Below are positions 61,316 to 64,000 of a DNA stretch of 64,000 nt, piece by piece (the first letter of the stretch is position 1; each line of letters opens with the position of its first letter). The translations under genes and the position numbers were made by a program. Origin of the DNA: Phycisphaeraceae bacterium (GTDB lineage Bacteria > Planctomycetota > Phycisphaerae > Phycisphaerales > UBA1924); NCBI GenBank assembly GCA_019636555.1, contig JAHBXH010000001.1:3506928-3570927 (forward strand), read 5' to 3'. Under the pieces are notes generated by a model. That model did no database searches. It worked only from the letters and a program-made list of their open reading frames with translations, and was not told where the DNA came from.

Positions 61316-62788
61316 ATGAGCAGATCTATCGCGCTCGCAATCGCCGTCATGGCGCTGGCCGTTCTCGCGCCGGGATGCGCAACCAATTCGGCACGCTCGC
61401 CGGACCTCAAGGCGATCTACGAGGAATCGGCGCAGAAGATCGGAAGCGAGCGCAACCCGGTGGTTGTCATTCCCGGAATCCTCGGCTCCAACCTCGTGGA
61501 GAAGGGCTCGGGCAAAGTCGTCTGGGGGGCATTCACCTACGGCGCGACCGACACGGACTATCCCGAGGGCGCTCGTCTTTTTTGCCTTCCGATGCGTTCG
61601 GGTGCGTCGCTCAGTGAACTCACAGACGATGTCGAGCCCGACGGCGTGCTCGAATCGCTCGAGGCCAACGTGGGCTTGCTCAAAGTAAACGCGCTCGAAC
61701 CGTACAAAGGGATCATCCGTTCGCTGGCGGCGGGAAAGTATGTGGATCGCGATATCGCGCGAGCGTCTCGGGCGAAGACAGAGGCCGAGGGGCCGATCGA
61801 CTACGCCGGGCTGCACTACACCTGCTTTCAGTTCGACTACGACTGGCGGCGTGACATCTCGGAGAGCGCGGCGCGGCTGGACCGCCTCGTGCGCGATGCC
61901 GCGGGGCTCGCGACCGATGCACGCGCCGACGGCAGGCCCGCGAAGGTGGATGTCGTCGCGCACTCGATGGGTGGGCTCGTCGCTCTCTATTACCTGAGGT
62001 ACGGGACTCAGGCGTTGCCGGAAGACGGATCGCTTCCTCAGCCCAGCTGGGAGGGCGCCAAGTTCATCGATCAATTGATCATTGTCGGAACGCCGAGCGC
62101 GGGTTCCGTGCTCGCGCTGAAGCAGATGGTCGAAGGTGTCTCGTACTCGCCGATCACGCCCACCTATCAGCCGGCGTTCTTGGGCACGATGCCTTCGATC
62201 TATGAGCTCTTGCCGCGGACGAGACACGCGCGGGTGATCGATTCGCAAACGCGGAAGGCGATCGATCTCTACGACGTTGAAACGTGGAAGAAATACAACT
62301 GGGGGCTTGCGGATGCGAGGCAGGATCGGTACGTCGCTTGGCTGCTGCCGGATGTCGGGGACGCGGAGCAACGCCGCGCGATCGCGCTCGACCAGTTGTC
62401 GAAGTGCCTGAAGCGCGCGAAGCAACTGCATGCGGCGCTCGATCGACCGATAGGCGAATCCCCGGTTCCGATTCACCTGATCGCCGGCGACACCATCCCC
62501 ACCCCGAGCGTGATCACAGTTGACCACCGGAGCGGCCAACTCACGGTTTCTGAACAGGCCCCCGGCGACGGAACGGTGACACGCGCCAGCGCGTTGATGG
62601 ATGAACGCACGGGCGGCGGATGGAAAGCGCGCCTCGATTCGCCGATCGCATGGTCGAGTGTCCGCTTTCTGCAAGGCGACCACATCGAGCTCACGAGCAA
62701 CGCCCCGTTTACGGACGACCTTCTCTATCTTCTACTCGAAGCTCCGCGCCGACACTCGGCTACGGTCGCGCTTCGAGCACCAGATTGA
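61316..62788 (+). CDS. LCAT-like lipase/acyltransferase lipoprotein (alpha/beta hydrolase)
   Basis: 490 aa: lipoprotein signal MSRSIALAIAVMALAVLAPG with Cys in PGCATN. Lecithin:cholesterol acyltransferase-type fold: PVVVIPGILGSNLVEKGSG near the N-terminus, FQFDYDWRRD in the middle, nucleophile elbow VAHSMGGLVALYYLRYG, the QLIIVGTPSAGSVLALKQMV segment, and a late acidic/His region (QGDHIELTSN). A periplasmic or outer-membrane phospholipase or acyltransferase is expected. It overlaps the convergent methyltransferase gene by 29 bp. Confidence 0.83.
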   Translation: MSRSIALAIAVMALAVLAPGCATNSARSPDLKAIYEESAQKIGSERNPVVVIPGILGSNLVEKGSGKVVWGAFTYGATDTDYPEGARLFCLPMRSGASLSELTDDVEPDGVLESLEANVGLLKVNALEPYKGIIRSLAAGKYVDRDIARASRAKTEAEGPIDYAGLHYTCFQFDYDWRRDISESAARLDRLVRDAAGLATDARADGRPAKVDVVAHSMGGLVALYYLRYGTQALPEDGSLPQPSWEGAKFIDQLIIVGTPSAGSVLALKQMVEGVSYSPITPTYQPAFLGTMPSIYELLPRTRHARVIDSQTRKAIDLYDVETWKKYNWGLADARQDRYVAWLLPDVGDAEQRRAIALDQLSKCLKRAKQLHAALDRPIGESPVPIHLIAGDTIPTPSVITVDHRSGQLTVSEQAPGDGTVTRASALMDERTGGGWKARLDSPIAWSSVRFLQGDHIELTSNAPFTDDLLYLLLEAPRRHSATVALRAPD

Positions 62789-63827
62789 ATGGAGTCTGCG
62801 TTGCACGCCGGAAACGGGTGAACCCGCCCTCCGAAACCACGGCGCGAAGACGAGCCTCGCCCGCCTGCGCCCCGAGCGCCGGACCGTTCTGTGAGAGGGA
62901 GTGGGCGACGCAGATCATGGTGGATGCCGCGGAATAGACGCGCCCGACGGGATTGAGATTCTCTTCGACCTTGTCGTTCGCGAATGGTTCGACGATCATC
63001 CAGAATCCGTCGGGCTTGAGCGTTTTCCGGATGTTGCGAGCTGCGCCCACCGGGTCGCCCATGTCGTGCAGGCAATCGAAGCAGCACGCCAGATCGAATC
63101 CGCCTTCCTGCGGCTTGACTGTTGTCGCGGAATCGATCGCGAAGCTGCAGCGATCGGAGACGCCCGCCGATTTCGCGGCGCGATTCGCGAACTCGACGGA
63201 CGGTCCGTGCGTGTCGAAGCCGATGAATCTGGATTTTGGATAAGCCTGGGCCATGAGGATCGTCGAAGATCCGTGCCCGCAGCCGATGTCGGCCACGACG
63301 GCGCCGGACTTCAGGCGACTCTCCGCGCCATCCATCGAGGGAATCCAGTTGCCGACCAGATTGCCGCGGTAGTTTGCGGCGAAGAAGCGGTCGGTTCCGT
63401 GGAAGAGATCGTGATGGTGCGATCCCCAGTCGACTCCCTTTCCCGAACGGAATGCCTCCATCAGCTTGTCTTCGTCTTTGACCATCGAATTGGAAACCAG
63501 AAAGCCGCCGACCATGTTCGCCGGACTCGAATCATCCGCCAACGCGAACGCTTGCTCTTCCGTGAGAACAAAGCGGCCTTCGGCGGGCCGGTACTCGCAG
63601 TATCCGCCCGCGGCCTGATTCAAGAGCCACTCGCGCACGTAGCGCTCGTTTGTGTTGGTATCGCGCGCGAGATCAGCAGGCGTCACGCCTTTCTCGCCCG
63701 CCTTCGCCATCGCTTTGTACAGACCGAGACGATCGCCGATGGTCACGAGCACAGAGCTCATTGCCCCGCCAAAGTCTCCAACGATTTTTCCGAGCAGGCT
63801 GTTGAGCTTGTCCTGATTGATCGCCAT
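62760..63827 (-). CDS. Class I SAM-dependent methyltransferase with N-terminal winged-helix domain
   Basis: 355 aa. N-terminal winged-helix dimerisation region (about 20-100; TPADLARDTNTNERYVREWL, then EYRPAEGRFVLTEEQAFALA), then the Rossmann methyltransferase with VADIGCGHGSSTILMAQAYP, IGFDTHGPSVEF, DLACCFDCLHDMGDPVGAAR, and a C-terminal GGFTRFRRATQTPFNLVLEA. This domain order resembles O-methyltransferases of the RdmB/COMT type. ATG 63827 has AAGGAG seven bases upstream. Substrate unknown. Confidence 0.8.
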   Translation of the reverse strand: MAINQDKLNSLLGKIVGDFGGAMSSVLVTIGDRLGLYKAMAKAGEKGVTPADLARDTNTNERYVREWLLNQAAGGYCEYRPAEGRFVLTEEQAFALADDSSPANMVGGFLVSNSMVKDEDKLMEAFRSGKGVDWGSHHHDLFHGTDRFFAANYRGNLVGNWIPSMDGAESRLKSGAVVADIGCGHGSSTILMAQAYPKSRFIGFDTHGPSVEFANRAAKSAGVSDRCSFAIDSATTVKPQEGGFDLACCFDCLHDMGDPVGAARNIRKTLKPDGFWMIVEPFANDKVEENLNPVGRVYSAASTMICVAHSLSQNGPALGAQAGEARLRAVVSEGGFTRFRRATQTPFNLVLEARP

Positions 63828-63925
63828 GGCCAGACTCCTTTGTTGCGCCAAGCGTCCCATACTCCTTTGCGGGCGGCAAGCGCCGTTCCGCGATATTCGG
63901 CTGCATCGGCGGCTACGCTGATGCG

Positions 63926-64000
63926 ATGCGAGAGTGCGAACTTCTTGCGAAAATCGCCGAGCGCTCAGGATCGCTGGCCCGCAAGTTTCCCCAGGTCACC
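63926..64000 (+). CDS. thiL: Probable thiamine-monophosphate kinase, first 25 codons (3' end missing)
   Basis: Frame MRECELLAKIAERSGSLARK continues FPQVT and is open to the window edge. This looks like the opening of ThiL proteins (E-L-I/L ... FPQV ... GPGDD), which make thiamine diphosphate from thiamine phosphate. Only 25 residues are visible, so the assignment is provisional. Confidence 0.45.
   Translation, partial: MRECELLAKIAERSGSLARKFPQVT

Noticed and set aside
1..64000. CRISPR arrays, rRNA and tRNA genes, prophage modules, origin signals.
   Set aside because: No regularly spaced identical direct repeats of 25-40 bp, no rRNA-like text, no cloverleaf-like T-loop contexts, no phage structural or integrase genes and no DnaA-box cluster was seen; a covariance-model scan would be decisive.

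Overview
The window is a 64-kb, GC-rich piece of a bacterial chromosome packed with mostly single-copy housekeeping genes. I infer a planctomycete of the class Phycisphaerae. The signs are: several secreted proteins that end in a VPAPG / hydrophobic / RRRR tail (a PEP-CTERM-like sorting signal); a protein ending in a Cys-flanked dockerin-like pair of calcium loops; membrane proteins carrying CxxC...CPECG zinc ribbons; outer-membrane proteins (two-membrane envelope); and murA (peptidoglycan precursor synthesis). The lineage is inferred from recalled family distributions, not from a search.

Layout. 1-5 kb: a putative outer-membrane protein, mntH and mntR form a compact manganese operon, followed by a lone atpG and a glycosyltransferase. 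5-13 kb: a mostly minus-strand housekeeping run (trmL, a double thioredoxin-like protein, murA, a DUF1223 protein, queA, a SpoIID-like lipoprotein). 13-18.7 kb: bshB1-like deacetylase, mgtE, a heavy-metal P-type ATPase and gpsA. 18.9-21.2 kb: two tandem paralogous CTERM proteins and a lipoprotein. 21.3-27.5 kb: S1/P1-type nuclease, MgtC-like protein, dnaB, pdxH, rlmN and a family-2 glycosyltransferase. 27.7-32.3 kb: a phosphate-selective-type porin divergent from a PhoB/PhoR-type two-component pair. 32.4-38.8 kb: phoH with a PgpH-type HD hydrolase, a DUF481 outer-membrane protein, and a MOSC-dusB operon.

38.9-50.7 kb: envelope and secreted proteins (lipoproteins, a large coiled-coil membrane protein, an orphan solute-binding lipoprotein, a 633-aa secreted protein with a tail-spike-like C-terminus, the dockerin protein), plus mutM, an M24 peptidase and a deoxyhypusine-synthase-like enzyme. 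51.2-53.2 kb: three tandem paralogous CTERM proteins. 53.3-64 kb: methyltransferases, an FKBP isomerase, a NUDIX hydrolase, one intact IS5-type element, one short MITE-like element, sdaA, an LCAT-like lipase lipoprotein and the first codons of a probable thiL.

The observations I would follow up first are: (i) two repeats sharing one architecture, four phased 8-bp units followed by four inverted 8-bp units, of which one is a 111-bp in-frame insertion inside dusB flanked by a 5-bp direct repeat and the other lies directly upstream of the deoxyhypusine-synthase-like gene; (ii) two unrelated CTAG-flanked mobile elements 1.2 kb apart, each placed exactly at the TAG stop codon of a gene; (iii) two independent tandem families of CTERM proteins. 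I saw no rRNA, tRNA, CRISPR array, prophage or replication origin.
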